This document shows, one piece after another, positions 8,892-17,962 of a stretch of DNA of 40,916 bases. Each line of letters opens with the position of its first letter. The stretch's first letter is position 1. The DNA is from an uncultured Actinomycetes bacterium (GTDB taxonomy: Bacteria; Actinomycetota; Thermoleophilia; RBG-16-64-13), in assembly GCA_937148845.1 (NCBI GenBank), contig CAKZRW010000112.1, forward strand, positions 1-40,916, in the 5' to 3' direction. The notes under the pieces are model-generated. The model did no database searches, was not told the DNA's origin, and worked only from the letters and a program-made list of their open reading frames with translations. The position numbers and the translations under genes were made by a program.

Positions 8892-10328
8892 CTACTGCCC
8901 TGAGCGCCCCCCCTGCAGACGCTCCAGCGCTACTTCGGCCAGACGGATCTGCTCCTTCACTCTCTCCGGGGCAGTGCCTCCCGGAGAGACCTTAGCGGCA
9001 ACGACCTTCTCCAGATCGACGAGCGAGTAGTACTCCTCGTCGAACAGAGGGCTAAGGCTCTTGAGCTCATCCAGCGTAACCTGGGAGAACGATCTTCCCT
9101 CTGCGGCGAGGAGTGCCACCAACCGTCCGGCCAGACGGTGGGCCTCACGAAAGGCAAGGCCTTTCCGCACCAGGTAGTCAGCCACGTCGGTCGCCTGGGC
9201 ATAACCGCCCTCGGCAGCCTGACGGCACCGGGTCTGGTCGACAGTCAAACCAGCGAGCATCTCCGCCATGGCGGCCAGGCAAAGATCGAGGTCCTCACGG
9301 GTCCTGAAGACGTAGAGTTTGTCCTCTTGGAGATCTTTGTTGTAGGCGAGAGGCAGCCCTTTGAGAAGACACCCCAGGCCTTGGAGACGGGCCAAGAAGG
9401 CCGCGCTCTTGGCTCGCACCAGTTCAGCGGCGTCGGGATTGCGCTTCTGAGGCATGATGCTCGAACCCGAGGTCCAGCTTTCCGGAAGCTCTACGAAGCC
9501 GAACTCTTGAGAACTCCACAGCACCAGCTCCTCGGCCAGGCGCGACAGCTGGAGCCCGCAGGAAGCCGCCAAGGCCAAATAGTGGAAGGCGGCATCCCGT
9601 GCAGCTACGGCGTCCATGGCGTTCGGCGCCACCCGAGAGAACCCCAGCTCGGCCGCCACCCATTCTCGGTCAAGCGGATAATTGACGCCGGCCAAGGCTC
9701 CAGCTCCTAGTGGCATCCAGGAAAGCTCCTCCCAGGCCGCGAACCGCTCACACTCGCGCTGGAAGGCGAAGAGGTGAGCAAGCAGGTGATGGGCAAACAC
9801 CACGGGCTGGGCCCGTTGGAGATGGGTATAGCCGGGGAAGATCGTCCTCTCATGAACCCGAGCTTGGTGTAGGAGGACCTCCATCAAGGCCAAGATGCCG
9901 GCCCGATGTCCTGCCACCGCGTCCCGCAGGTATAGGTGGAGATCCAGAGCCACCTGGTCGTTGCGGCTCCGGCCCGTGTGCACCTTTCCGCCCACTGGAC
10001 CGACCAGCTCAACAAGGCGCCGCTCGACGGCCATGTGGATGTCCTCGTCTTCGAGACTCCACACGAACCTACCCTCGACCACTTCGCGCTCGATTTCTTG
10101 GAGGCCCCCTAGGATCTGGTCCCGTTCCGCGTCGCTCAAGACGCCGATCCGAGCCAGCATGCGGACGTGGACTATGGAGCCCTTCACGTCATAGGGAGCA
10201 AGGACGTGGTCAAAAGGAATGGACGCATTCAACTTCTCAAAGAGAGGGGCCTGTTCCTCCCGGAAGCGGCCGCCCCAGGGCTTGGTCGTGCCTTTTCCGT
10301 CTGCTCCGTTCTTCTGGTCGTCATCCAC
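8892..10328 (-). CDS. argH: Argininosuccinate lyase
   Basis: Last step of arginine synthesis: argininosuccinate to arginine plus fumarate. The 478-residue protein has the family N-terminus KPWGGRF, HTGRSRNDQ, the TxLQ-type stretch GYTHLQRAQPV, and the fumarase/aspartase signature GSSIMPQKRNPD with the catalytic serine loop. The GTG start at 10328 is chosen because AGGAG lies 7 nt upstream. The open frame continues upstream to 10493, but that would overlap the end of argG and add 55 residues unlike ArgH. A second GTG at 10343 is also possible. It follows argG by 40 nt. Confidence 0.96.
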   Translation of the reverse strand: MDDDQKNGADGKGTTKPWGGRFREEQAPLFEKLNASIPFDHVLAPYDVKGSIVHVRMLARIGVLSDAERDQILGGLQEIEREVVEGRFVWSLEDEDIHMAVERRLVELVGPVGGKVHTGRSRNDQVALDLHLYLRDAVAGHRAGILALMEVLLHQARVHERTIFPGYTHLQRAQPVVFAHHLLAHLFAFQRECERFAAWEELSWMPLGAGALAGVNYPLDREWVAAELGFSRVAPNAMDAVAARDAAFHYLALAASCGLQLSRLAEELVLWSSQEFGFVELPESWTSGSSIMPQKRNPDAAELVRAKSAAFLARLQGLGCLLKGLPLAYNKDLQEDKLYVFRTREDLDLCLAAMAEMLAGLTVDQTRCRQAAEGGYAQATDVADYLVRKGLAFREAHRLAGRLVALLAAEGRSFSQVTLDELKSLSPLFDEEYYSLVDLEKVVAAKVSPGGTAPERVKEQIRLAEVALERLQGGRSGQ

Positions 10329-10368
10329 CCGCTGACTCCTCACCCCGTCCTTGCATCCTTGCTCAGTC

Positions 10369-11571
10369 CTAGAGCAACCCCTGGCGCTTGCGGGCCCATA
10401 CCTCCACTGGCAGGCCCCAGAGTTGGATGAAACCTTTGGCGGACTCGTGGCTGAAGGTGTCACCCGCCCCGTAAGTGGCCAGGTCGGGCACATAGAGAGA
10501 GTTGGGCGAGCGCCTGCCTACTGGCATACACGAGCCCTTGTAATAGCGCAACCGCACTTCACCGGTGACCACTTTCTGAGTCTCCTCCACGAACGCCCGT
10601 AGAGCAGCAGCTAGAGGGCTGAACCATAGGCCCTCGTAGATGAGTTCCGTCAGCCTCTGGTCCACGCCCGTCTTGAAATGCTGGAGTTCCCGGGTGAGAG
10701 TGAGGTCCTCCAACTCGCGGTGCGCCATGATCAGAGACAGGGCTCCCGCCACTTCGTAGGTCTCCCGGCTCTTGATACCCACCAGGCGGTTTTCCACCAT
10801 ATCCACCCGGCCGAAGCCGTGAGCGCCTGCCAACTCATCGATCTTCTGTACTAGAACCGTGGGTTCGAGCCGCTCGCCGTCCAGTGTCAGCGGAATGCCC
10901 TCCTCGAACCCTATCACCACCTCCAGCGGCTGGTCAGGCGCCTTCCAGGGATCCACCGTGAACTGGTAAGCATCCCCCGGAACCGGCGCCCACGGGTCTT
11001 CCAGCTCACCACACTCAATGGCCCTCCCCCACAGGTTTTCGTCTATGGAATAGGGGTTCTTCTTGGTGAGCGGGAGCTCGATACCACGCTCAGCAAGGTA
11101 ATCGAGAAGTTGGGGGCGCGTCATCCCCCACTCACGAGCCGGCCCCAGAACAGTCACGGACGGATCGAGGCAGCGCACCGAGACGTCTATGCGGACCTGG
11201 TCGTTCCCCTTGGCGGTACAACCGTGCGCCACCACCTTGGCGCCGAACTCGTGAGCGACCTCCACCATCTTCTTGGCTATCAAAGGCCGCGACAGGGCGG
11301 AATGCAGAGGATACTTGCCCTCGTAGAGAGCATTGGACTTGAGCGCGGGGAAGACAAAGTCTCTGAGGAACTCCTCTCGGGCGTCGACGATCACAGCCTC
11401 GGCAGCCCCCGCCTTGAGCGCCCGCTCACGGGCGCCCTCCAGGTCTTTCATCCGCCCCACGTCTACCAAGACACAGATGACCTCGTACCCGAAGTTCTCC
11501 TTTAGGTACGGGATCAGGGCGGAGGTGTCCAGCCCTCCCGAATACGCAAGAACACAATTCTCTTTTGCCAT
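10369..11571 (-). CDS. argG: Argininosuccinate synthase
   Basis: Joins citrulline and aspartate using ATP. The 400-residue length is normal for the family. The PP-loop ATP-binding motif SGGLDTS is at 11-17. Other family segments include AHGCTAKGNDQVR, REWGMTRPQLLDYL, YSIDENLWGR and the C-terminal YYKGSCMPVGRRSPNSLY. A GGGAGG ribosome site overlaps the end of argR and only 5 nt separate the two genes, so translation is likely coupled. Confidence 0.97.
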   Translation of the reverse strand: MAKENCVLAYSGGLDTSALIPYLKENFGYEVICVLVDVGRMKDLEGARERALKAGAAEAVIVDAREEFLRDFVFPALKSNALYEGKYPLHSALSRPLIAKKMVEVAHEFGAKVVAHGCTAKGNDQVRIDVSVRCLDPSVTVLGPAREWGMTRPQLLDYLAERGIELPLTKKNPYSIDENLWGRAIECGELEDPWAPVPGDAYQFTVDPWKAPDQPLEVVIGFEEGIPLTLDGERLEPTVLVQKIDELAGAHGFGRVDMVENRLVGIKSRETYEVAGALSLIMAHRELEDLTLTRELQHFKTGVDQRLTELIYEGLWFSPLAAALRAFVEETQKVVTGEVRLRYYKGSCMPVGRRSPNSLYVPDLATYGAGDTFSHESAKGFIQLWGLPVEVWARKRQGLL

Positions 11572-11576
11572 TTCTC

Positions 11577-12035
11577 TCAGCCTCCCAGCTGGATAAGGTA
11601 GTCCTGTACAGCCTTGGCGGTCTCCGCATCCTGGGTCACCACGATCACAGTGTCGTCGCCAGCCACGCAGCCCAGTATGCCTTCGTGCTCCAATTCATCT
11701 ATGACCCGGCCTACTCCGGGTGCGGCCCCCGGGTCGCAGCGCACCACGAGCAGGTTCTGCGCAGCTAGGATGCCGCGGCCGAACTCCCGCAACATGCGCC
11801 CGCAGGCGGTGGGTGGATCCGGCCGCTCCTCCGAAGCGGGGACGAAGACATAGCGCACGCGGCCTAAAGGGTCCCGGGCCTTATGCAGACCGAGCTCCCG
11901 CAGGTCACGACTGACGGTCGCCTGGGTGGCCGAGCAGCCAGCCGCCTGCAGCTCCTCCACCAACTCCCGCTGGTTGGAGATAGGCCTCTGTTTGACTATC
12001 CGGCGGATCAACTGTTGGCGCTGACGCTTGTTCAT
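11577..12035 (-). CDS. argR: Arginine repressor
   Basis: This 152-residue ArgR/AhrC-type regulator binds ARG boxes when arginine is present. The N-terminal winged helix (about 1-70) includes RQQLIRRIVKQRPISNQREL and TQATVSRDLRELGL. The C-terminal hexamerisation and arginine-binding domain (about 85-150) has GCVAGDDTVIVV. Its place inside the operon it should control implies autoregulation through the two ARG boxes upstream of argC. The spacing from the argB stop is 14 nt, with AGGGGG as ribosome site. Confidence 0.96.
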   Translation of the reverse strand: MNKRQRQQLIRRIVKQRPISNQRELVEELQAAGCSATQATVSRDLRELGLHKARDPLGRVRYVFVPASEERPDPPTACGRMLREFGRGILAAQNLLVVRCDPGAAPGVGRVIDELEHEGILGCVAGDDTVIVVTQDAETAKAVQDYLIQLGG

Positions 12036-12049
12036 GGGAACAGCCCCCT

Positions 12050-12949
12050 CTATGCCCAGGTGGACCCGACCTCGTTGACGATCTTCGTCCCGACACCAGC
12101 ATCATCGGTCATTATCTCGAGGAGCACGCAGTGAGGGATGCGGCCGTCGACGATGTGAGCAGCCTTCACCCCGCCCCGCAGACTGGTGATCACGGCCTCC
12201 GCTTTGGGGATCATGCCCTTCGAGATACGCCCCTCTTGGACAAGGGTTTCCACGTCGCGCACAGTACACTCCGAGATGCGGGACTTCTCGTCCTGAGGGT
12301 CGCTCAGTAGCCCCGGCACATCGGTAATGAAGATGACCTTCTCAGCCCGGAGTGCTGCTGCCAGAGCAGCCGCGACCGTGTCCGCGTTGATGTTGTAACT
12401 CTCGCCTGCACGGCCCGCTCCTATGGAGGCCACTACCGGGACGTAGTCCTTCTCGAGCAGCGCGAGCAGCTCGGTGTTGACCTCGACTACTTCCCCCACC
12501 AGACCGAGGTCGAGCACCGCCCCGTCCGCTCCCCGCTTGAGCAACTTCTGGGCTTTTAACAGAAGACCGTCGTCGCCGCACAGCCCGACGGCTGGGGCCC
12601 CCTTGCTGTTTATGAGACTGACGATCTGCTTGTTGACCTTGCCGACCAGGACCATCTTGGCCACCTCCATGGTGGCCTCATCGGTCACGCGCAGACCCTC
12701 CACGAACTTGACCGGGAGGTCGAGACGCTTCATGTAACTGCTGACCTCATTTCCACCGCCGTGAACGATGATCGGCCTGATGCCCACATACCGAAGAAGA
12801 GCAATGTCGGTGGCGAACTCGTCCTTGAGGTCAGCCGAACTCATGGCCGCTCCCCCATACTTGATGACCATGGTGGTACCGCTGAACATCCTTATGTAAG
12901 GGAGCGACTCCAGCAGAGTCTCTACTCTCTTCTTGTACGACTCGCGCAT
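12050..12949 (-). CDS. argB: Acetylglutamate kinase
   Basis: Phosphorylates N-acetylglutamate, the usual feedback-controlled step when ArgJ recycles acetyl groups. The 299-residue protein has the amino-acid kinase fold signatures MVIKYGGAAM, IVHGGGNEVSSYM, VGLCGDDGLLLKA, NINADTVAAALAAAL and a C-terminal KAAHIVDGRIPHCVLLE. The N-terminal helix MRESYKKRVETLLESLPYIR resembles the extra helix of arginine-inhibited hexameric enzymes; inhibition by arginine is an inference. It follows argJ by 9 nt. Confidence 0.97.
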   Translation of the reverse strand: MRESYKKRVETLLESLPYIRMFSGTTMVIKYGGAAMSSADLKDEFATDIALLRYVGIRPIIVHGGGNEVSSYMKRLDLPVKFVEGLRVTDEATMEVAKMVLVGKVNKQIVSLINSKGAPAVGLCGDDGLLLKAQKLLKRGADGAVLDLGLVGEVVEVNTELLALLEKDYVPVVASIGAGRAGESYNINADTVAAALAAALRAEKVIFITDVPGLLSDPQDEKSRISECTVRDVETLVQEGRISKGMIPKAEAVITSLRGGVKAAHIVDGRIPHCVLLEIMTDDAGVGTKIVNEVGSTWA

Positions 12950-12958
12950 CTTCAGCCC

Positions 12959-14275
12959 TCAGGTGTGGTACTCGGCGTTGATGGTGATGTAGTCGTGGCC
13001 CAGGTCTGAGAAGAAAACGAACCAGGAAGCCGGGCCCAGGCCGAGATCAACACGGATCTCTATCTCGGGCTGCTTCATTGCTTCCCCTAAAGCTGTCTTC
13101 TCCGCCGGGGGAAGCGGCCGAGCCGCCCCTTCAGCAAAGGTCAACACGTCTGCCAACCAGAGCGAGGCATCCGGCACCTTGCGACCGGCCAGGGCCGCGC
13201 CGGCCGCGCTCACGATCCGTCCCCAGTTGGGATCCCCCCCGTGCATGGCCGTCTTCACCAGCGGCGAATCTGCTATAGCCCGCGCCACGTGGGCTGCCTG
13301 ACGCTCGTCTTCAGCCCCCGTGACCTCGACCTTGATCACTTTGGTCGCCCCTTCACCGTCCGCAACGATCATTAGGGCCAGGTGGAGCAGGAGGGACTCC
13401 AAGGCCCCCTCGAACTTGGCCAGATCATCCGCGGTCATGGATACGCGCGAGGCTCCGCTAGCCAAGAAGAACACGCTGTCATTGGTGCTCATCTCGCCGT
13501 CCACGGTGATGCGGTTGAAGGTCCGGTCGACCGTTCGCCGCAACAAGGACTGCGCCTGCTCATTGCTGAGGCGGGCATCGGTGGTGACCACGCAGAGCAT
13601 GGTGGCCATGGCAGGCGAGATCATCCCCGCCCCCTTTACGCAGCCACCCAGCCGCACTGGCCCCTGCGCAGTCTGGACCGCAAGCGCCGTGACCTTGGGA
13701 AATAGATCGGTGGTCAAAATGGCGCGGGCGAATGCTGGACCTCCATCAGCCTGGAGGGCAGCCGCCGCTTGGCGCACACCTCGGGTGGCCACGTTCAAGT
13801 CAAGTGGCACGCCGATGATCCCCGTCGAGCCCACGGCGACCTGCGCGGGCGGCACCCCCAGCGCCTCCGCACACGCCTGCCTCATGCCACGAACGACCGC
13901 AAACCCCGACTCTCCCGTGCACGCGTTGGCGTTGCCGCTGTTGATCACTACCGACAGCAGATGACCGAGGTCGCATTCCTCGCGGTCGACGATGATCGGC
14001 GCGGCGGCAAAGGCATTGGTCGTGAAAACCGCAGCCGAGGCAGCTTGCCCTCGGTATTCGGGCGCTATTGCCAGCACCGCCATATCCGGACGCCCGCTTT
14101 CTTTGATCCCAGTGGCAAGACCTGCGGCTAGGAATCCCCGGGGGTAGGTGAGGCCAGGTGACCCCGTTTCGGTTCCCACCAGGCTCACCCCTGCGGGGAA
14201 CTTGAGAAAACGCGAGGCCAGTGGATTCCTTACCACCGGATGCTCGGCCCCGGAGGCGCTGACTGGAGCGCTCAT
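12959..14275 (-). CDS. argJ: Glutamate N-acetyltransferase / ornithine acetyltransferase
   Basis: Transfers the acetyl group from N-acetylornithine to glutamate, closing the acetyl cycle; some members also use acetyl-CoA. The 438-residue precursor should cleave itself between Ala224 and Thr225 in MATML, giving alpha and beta chains with Thr as nucleophile. The oxyanion STGIIG segment is at 150-155. The start overlaps the argC stop as ATGA, with AGGAGG inside the argC end, so translation is coupled. Whether it is mono- or bifunctional cannot be told from sequence here, and no argA-like gene is seen nearby. Confidence 0.96.
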   Translation of the reverse strand: MSAPVSASGAEHPVVRNPLASRFLKFPAGVSLVGTETGSPGLTYPRGFLAAGLATGIKESGRPDMAVLAIAPEYRGQAASAAVFTTNAFAAAPIIVDREECDLGHLLSVVINSGNANACTGESGFAVVRGMRQACAEALGVPPAQVAVGSTGIIGVPLDLNVATRGVRQAAAALQADGGPAFARAILTTDLFPKVTALAVQTAQGPVRLGGCVKGAGMISPAMATMLCVVTTDARLSNEQAQSLLRRTVDRTFNRITVDGEMSTNDSVFFLASGASRVSMTADDLAKFEGALESLLLHLALMIVADGEGATKVIKVEVTGAEDERQAAHVARAIADSPLVKTAMHGGDPNWGRIVSAAGAALAGRKVPDASLWLADVLTFAEGAARPLPPAEKTALGEAMKQPEIEIRVDLGLGPASWFVFFSDLGHDYITINAEYHT

Positions 14276-15285
14276 ACCCTCCTCCGCAGTCCGGCATCTT
14301 CTGGTAGACCGAACATGATGTTCATGTTCTCTACTGCCTGTCCCGAGGCCCCCTTGACCAGATTGTCGATGACGGTGAAGACCTTGACCACCCCAGCCGC
14401 CTTGTCCTCGCGCACGGTCAGACGACAGTAATTGGTATGGACGACCTCGGACAGACTGGGAGCATGGTCGCAGACCTCGACGAAGGGCTCGGCCTGGTAG
14501 TAGGCCCGGTAGCGTTCAAGCCAAGCCTCGGTCCCCATAAGACCAGCCTTGGGCCGGAAATAGAGCGTGCTCAGAATCCCCCGGTCCACCGGCAGAAGGT
14601 GCGGAGTAAAGGAAATCGCTAAGAAGCGGCCAGCGGCCAGAGCCAGCTCCTGCGCCATCTCGGCCGTGTGGCGATGGCCCACTTCGCTATAGGCTTTGAA
14701 GTTCTCGTCAACCGAGCAGAAGTGGGTCTTCTCCGTGGGAGTGCGTCCCGCTCCTGAGACCCCCGACTTAGAATCCACGATGACCCCGCTCTCGTCGATC
14801 TCATCGACCACCGGGAGCAGGCCCAGCAGCATGCCTGTCGGATAACAGCCCGGATTCGCCACTATGCGGGCTTTGGCTATCTCGGCCCGGTAGCGTTCCG
14901 GCAGTCCGAAAACGGCCTCGCTGACCAGGTCGGCCCGGGGGTGTCTGAAACCGTACCACTCCTCATAGTCTCTGGGCTCCTTCAGCCGGTAGTCGGCGCT
15001 CAGATCCACCACCCGACAGCCGGCTTCCACGAGCTCCGCCACCACACTGTGAGCCTCCCCGTGCGGATAGCACACGAAAACCACTTCCGAACCCTGCACC
15101 GCATCGAGGGAGTACTCGCGGTAGATCCCTTGCACCCGTAGGTGCGGGAACACCTCGCTCACGCGACGTCCCACATACGACTTAGAGGTAAGCGTCTTGA
15201 TCTGCACGTGGGCATGACCGTCAAGGATGTCGGTGAGTACTGCTCCCGTGTATCCCGTGGCCCCCACGATACTCGCTGTGATCAC
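14272..15285 (-). CDS. argC: N-acetyl-gamma-glutamyl-phosphate reductase
   Basis: An NADPH-dependent reductase, third step of arginine synthesis. The 337-residue protein has the Rossmann motif GATGYTG (8-14), the catalytic Cys147 in NPGCYPTG, and SGVSGAGRTP and HRHTAEMAQE further on. The start is GTG, with purine-rich AAAGGCAGGAAG directly upstream. It is the first gene of the arginine operon, about 35 nt downstream of the predicted transcription start. Confidence 0.96.
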   Translation of the reverse strand: MITASIVGATGYTGAVLTDILDGHAHVQIKTLTSKSYVGRRVSEVFPHLRVQGIYREYSLDAVQGSEVVFVCYPHGEAHSVVAELVEAGCRVVDLSADYRLKEPRDYEEWYGFRHPRADLVSEAVFGLPERYRAEIAKARIVANPGCYPTGMLLGLLPVVDEIDESGVIVDSKSGVSGAGRTPTEKTHFCSVDENFKAYSEVGHRHTAEMAQELALAAGRFLAISFTPHLLPVDRGILSTLYFRPKAGLMGTEAWLERYRAYYQAEPFVEVCDHAPSLSEVVHTNYCRLTVREDKAAGVVKVFTVIDNLVKGASGQAVENMNIMFGLPEDAGLRRRV

Positions 15286-15320
15286 CTTCCTGCCTTTCGA
15301 CCCGTTACTGCCGACTGTTC

Positions 15321-15354
15321 TGCATCAATATACAAGATGCTGCAATTCTTTGCA
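15321..15354 (-). promoter_or_regulatory. argC promoter with two overlapping ARG boxes
   Basis: On the minus strand two near-palindromes with the ARG-box layout occur: TGCAAAGAATTGCA (15341-15354, a perfect TGCAA/TTGCA repeat) and TGTATATTGATGCA (15321-15334). Their centres are 20 bp apart, as in known ArgR tandem operators. They coincide with a promoter, -35 TTGCAA and -10 TATATT (15327-15332) with a 17-nt spacer. ArgR binding would therefore block RNA polymerase directly. Confidence 0.85.
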
Positions 15355-15513
15355 AGGGACGACTGCGCGAAAACGACCACAGCGGACTGCCCCGGCGTCA
15401 CAGCAGAAAGCCACTCGAGAAACCTCGGACCCGCACTGGCGAAGTCTGCATCTCGCCTATGACGTCTGGGCTTTACGTCCGGGCGGCGAAACCCGCGCTG
15501 AACCGTCCGCCCC

Positions 15514-17952
15514 CTAGCCGCGAAGCTCCGCTCCCAGCTCTTTGCGTAGACACGCAAGCATCTTGGCCCGCAGCTCGTTGACTTCCCCTTCACTCAGGGT
15601 CCGCTCAGGCGAACGGAAATTCAGACGCAGAGCCAGGCTCTTCTTGCCCGGGGGTACCTGCGCGCCCTCATAGAGATCGAACAATCGCACCTCTTCCAAG
15701 AGGGGACCGGCGGCCTCCCGCACGCGGGCTACCAACTCGGCCGCTGGCAACGACTTATCCACCACCAACGCTAGGTCTTGTTCGACAGGGGGAAAGGCCA
15801 GCAGATCGCGAAACATCGGGATCTCATCCGCACACTCAAGAAGCTGCTCTAGATCCAATTCGGCCGCTGCTGCCGGGCCGCGTAGATCGTAGGCTTGGAG
15901 CACCGAGGGATGCACCTCACCGACCCACCCTAGCACCGACCCTTCCGCGGAACACACCGACGCGCTCCTACCAGGGTGGAGGAAGGCCGCTCGTTCGCAC
16001 TCCTCGCCCTGCAGCGCCCGGAACCGAAGCTCGCAGTGAAGTCCGTCGGCCAACCGCTCCAACAGACCCTTGATCAGGAAGAAATCCACCGTCGCCTGGG
16101 AGCGGAGCCAACCAGCGGGCTCCCACGGGCCCAGACAGAGGATGCCGCAATGTAGGTCCTCGCGGGGCAGAGAGGCGCCTTGAGGAATGAAGACCCTGCC
16201 CACTTCGAAAACGTGCACCCTCTCCTCGCGTACGGCAAGGTTCCGCTGGGCAGTCGCCAACAAGCCAGGCAACAAAAGAGTACGCATCATGCTCTGCTCG
16301 GCGCTGAGCGGGTTGGCGATACGCACGCCGTCTCTCAGGGAATCGGCTGGAGCCAGCCGGAGACGGTCGGGCCACCGGTCATCGGTGAAACCGAAGTTGA
16401 TGACCTCGGTGAGCCCCGCGCCTACCAAGAGATCCTCCACTCGCCGACGTAGTCGTTGCGAGCGGTTCAGGCCGCCGTGGCCTTGACGGCGAGCCGGTAG
16501 CGTGGAAGGAAGCCGCTCGAGACCATGGATGCGGGCGATTTCTTCGATGAGGTCTATCTCTCTCTCCAGATCGCGCCGGAAAGACGGCGCCTCCACCAGG
16601 AGCTCTCCGCCCGCCGGAGTCACCTGGCAGCCCAATCGTTCCAGGATAGTCTGGGTCTCCGCCTGCGCAACCTCCGTGCCGAGCACCTTGGCCACCCGCT
16701 GGGGGCGTAGCCGGAGACGCCTGGGTACGTGTTCGTAGGCCCGCACGTCGATAGTGCCCACCGACACCTCGCCCCCGGCAAGCTCCACGATCAGACTGCA
16801 AGCCATGTCCAGGGCCAGAGGCACCATCTCCGGGTCCAGGCCCTTTTCGTAACGAGTGGAGGCCTCTGAGCGGAGGCCCAGCGCCGCCGAGGTGCGCATG
16901 ATGGACGGGCCCGCAAAAGTAGCCCCTTCCAGGAGCACGTCCGTGGTGCTCTCGCTGATCTCGCTTTCCTCGCCGCCCATGATGCCCGCGACCACAGAGG
17001 CCCGTTCCGCGTCGGCGATCACCAGCATATCGGGAGTCAGCCGGCGAAGCTCGCCATCCAGAGTGACGATCGTCTCTCCCGGGAGAGCTCTCCGCACGAT
17101 GATGCGGCCGCCTCGTATGGTGCGTAGATCGAAGGCGTGCAGGGGCTGACCCAGTGTCCACAACACGTAGTTGGTAACATCCACCACGTTGCTGATGGGA
17201 CGCAGCCCAGCATGAGCCAGGCGTGCCTTGAGCCACAGGGGCGATTCGGCCACCGTCACCCCGCGGATGACGCGTGCCGCGTAACGGGGGCAGAGATCCG
17301 GAGCCTGCACCTCGATGGCGATGTCCTGATCGATGGTCCGCGAACCCCAGGGGACCGAGAACGCGAGGTCTTCGGCGAAGGGGGCTCCGGTGATGCCGGC
17401 GATCTCTCGGGCAAGACCACGGACCGAGAGGCAGTCGGGCCGGTTGGGAGTGACCTCGACCTCGAGGACCCAATCGGATAACTGGAAGTGACTGGCGAGG
17501 AGCTCGCCAGCCTGCCATTCCGAGGGCAGCACCATGATGCCCGCGCTCTTAGCCGCCAGGCCTAACTCCGCCTCCGAGAGGATCATGCCCGAAGAGACCA
17601 CACCCCGCAGCTTGGCCTCCTTGATGCGCGTGCCACCCGGCAACACCCCGCCGGGAAGCACCACCGCCACCGTCTGCCCAGCGGCCACGTTGGGAGCGCC
17701 ACAGACTATGGTGCGCGGAGCCGCCTCGCCCACCTCCACCTGACAGACCGAAAGCCTGTCCGCCTCCGGATGCCGTTGGCAGTCGAGCACCTTGCCGACC
17801 ACGAAGCGCTGGAGGTTCTCCTCGTCTCCGGGGACACCGGCAGTCGTCACCCGCTCGACTTCGGTGCCGGTCAGCGCCAGTCGGGAGGCCAATTCCTCCA
17901 CGCTGAGGTCGATAGCGACGTACTCTTTTAGCCAAGACAAGGGTGCTTTCAT
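15514..17952 (-). CDS. pheT: Phenylalanyl-tRNA synthetase beta chain
   Basis: Beta subunit of the alpha2-beta2 enzyme. The 812-residue protein contains an N-terminal EMAP-type tRNA-binding domain (about 40-150, with VGKVLDCQRHPEADRLSVCQVE), the B3/B4 editing region, the B5 domain, a degenerate synthetase core, and the C-terminal ferredoxin-like anticodon-binding domain (about 715-812, starting FPPVEQDLALVVD). The start at 17952 (MKAPLSWLKEYV) matches the family N-terminus and follows pheS by 10 nt with GGAG upstream. The frame stays open to 18186, but that extension lies within pheS and is unrelated. Confidence 0.97.
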   Translation of the reverse strand: MKAPLSWLKEYVAIDLSVEELASRLALTGTEVERVTTAGVPGDEENLQRFVVGKVLDCQRHPEADRLSVCQVEVGEAAPRTIVCGAPNVAAGQTVAVVLPGGVLPGGTRIKEAKLRGVVSSGMILSEAELGLAAKSAGIMVLPSEWQAGELLASHFQLSDWVLEVEVTPNRPDCLSVRGLAREIAGITGAPFAEDLAFSVPWGSRTIDQDIAIEVQAPDLCPRYAARVIRGVTVAESPLWLKARLAHAGLRPISNVVDVTNYVLWTLGQPLHAFDLRTIRGGRIIVRRALPGETIVTLDGELRRLTPDMLVIADAERASVVAGIMGGEESEISESTTDVLLEGATFAGPSIMRTSAALGLRSEASTRYEKGLDPEMVPLALDMACSLIVELAGGEVSVGTIDVRAYEHVPRRLRLRPQRVAKVLGTEVAQAETQTILERLGCQVTPAGGELLVEAPSFRRDLEREIDLIEEIARIHGLERLPSTLPARRQGHGGLNRSQRLRRRVEDLLVGAGLTEVINFGFTDDRWPDRLRLAPADSLRDGVRIANPLSAEQSMMRTLLLPGLLATAQRNLAVREERVHVFEVGRVFIPQGASLPREDLHCGILCLGPWEPAGWLRSQATVDFFLIKGLLERLADGLHCELRFRALQGEECERAAFLHPGRSASVCSAEGSVLGWVGEVHPSVLQAYDLRGPAAAAELDLEQLLECADEIPMFRDLLAFPPVEQDLALVVDKSLPAAELVARVREAAGPLLEEVRLFDLYEGAQVPPGKKSLALRLNFRSPERTLSEGEVNELRAKMLACLRKELGAELRG

Positions 17953-17962
17953 GAGGACTCCA

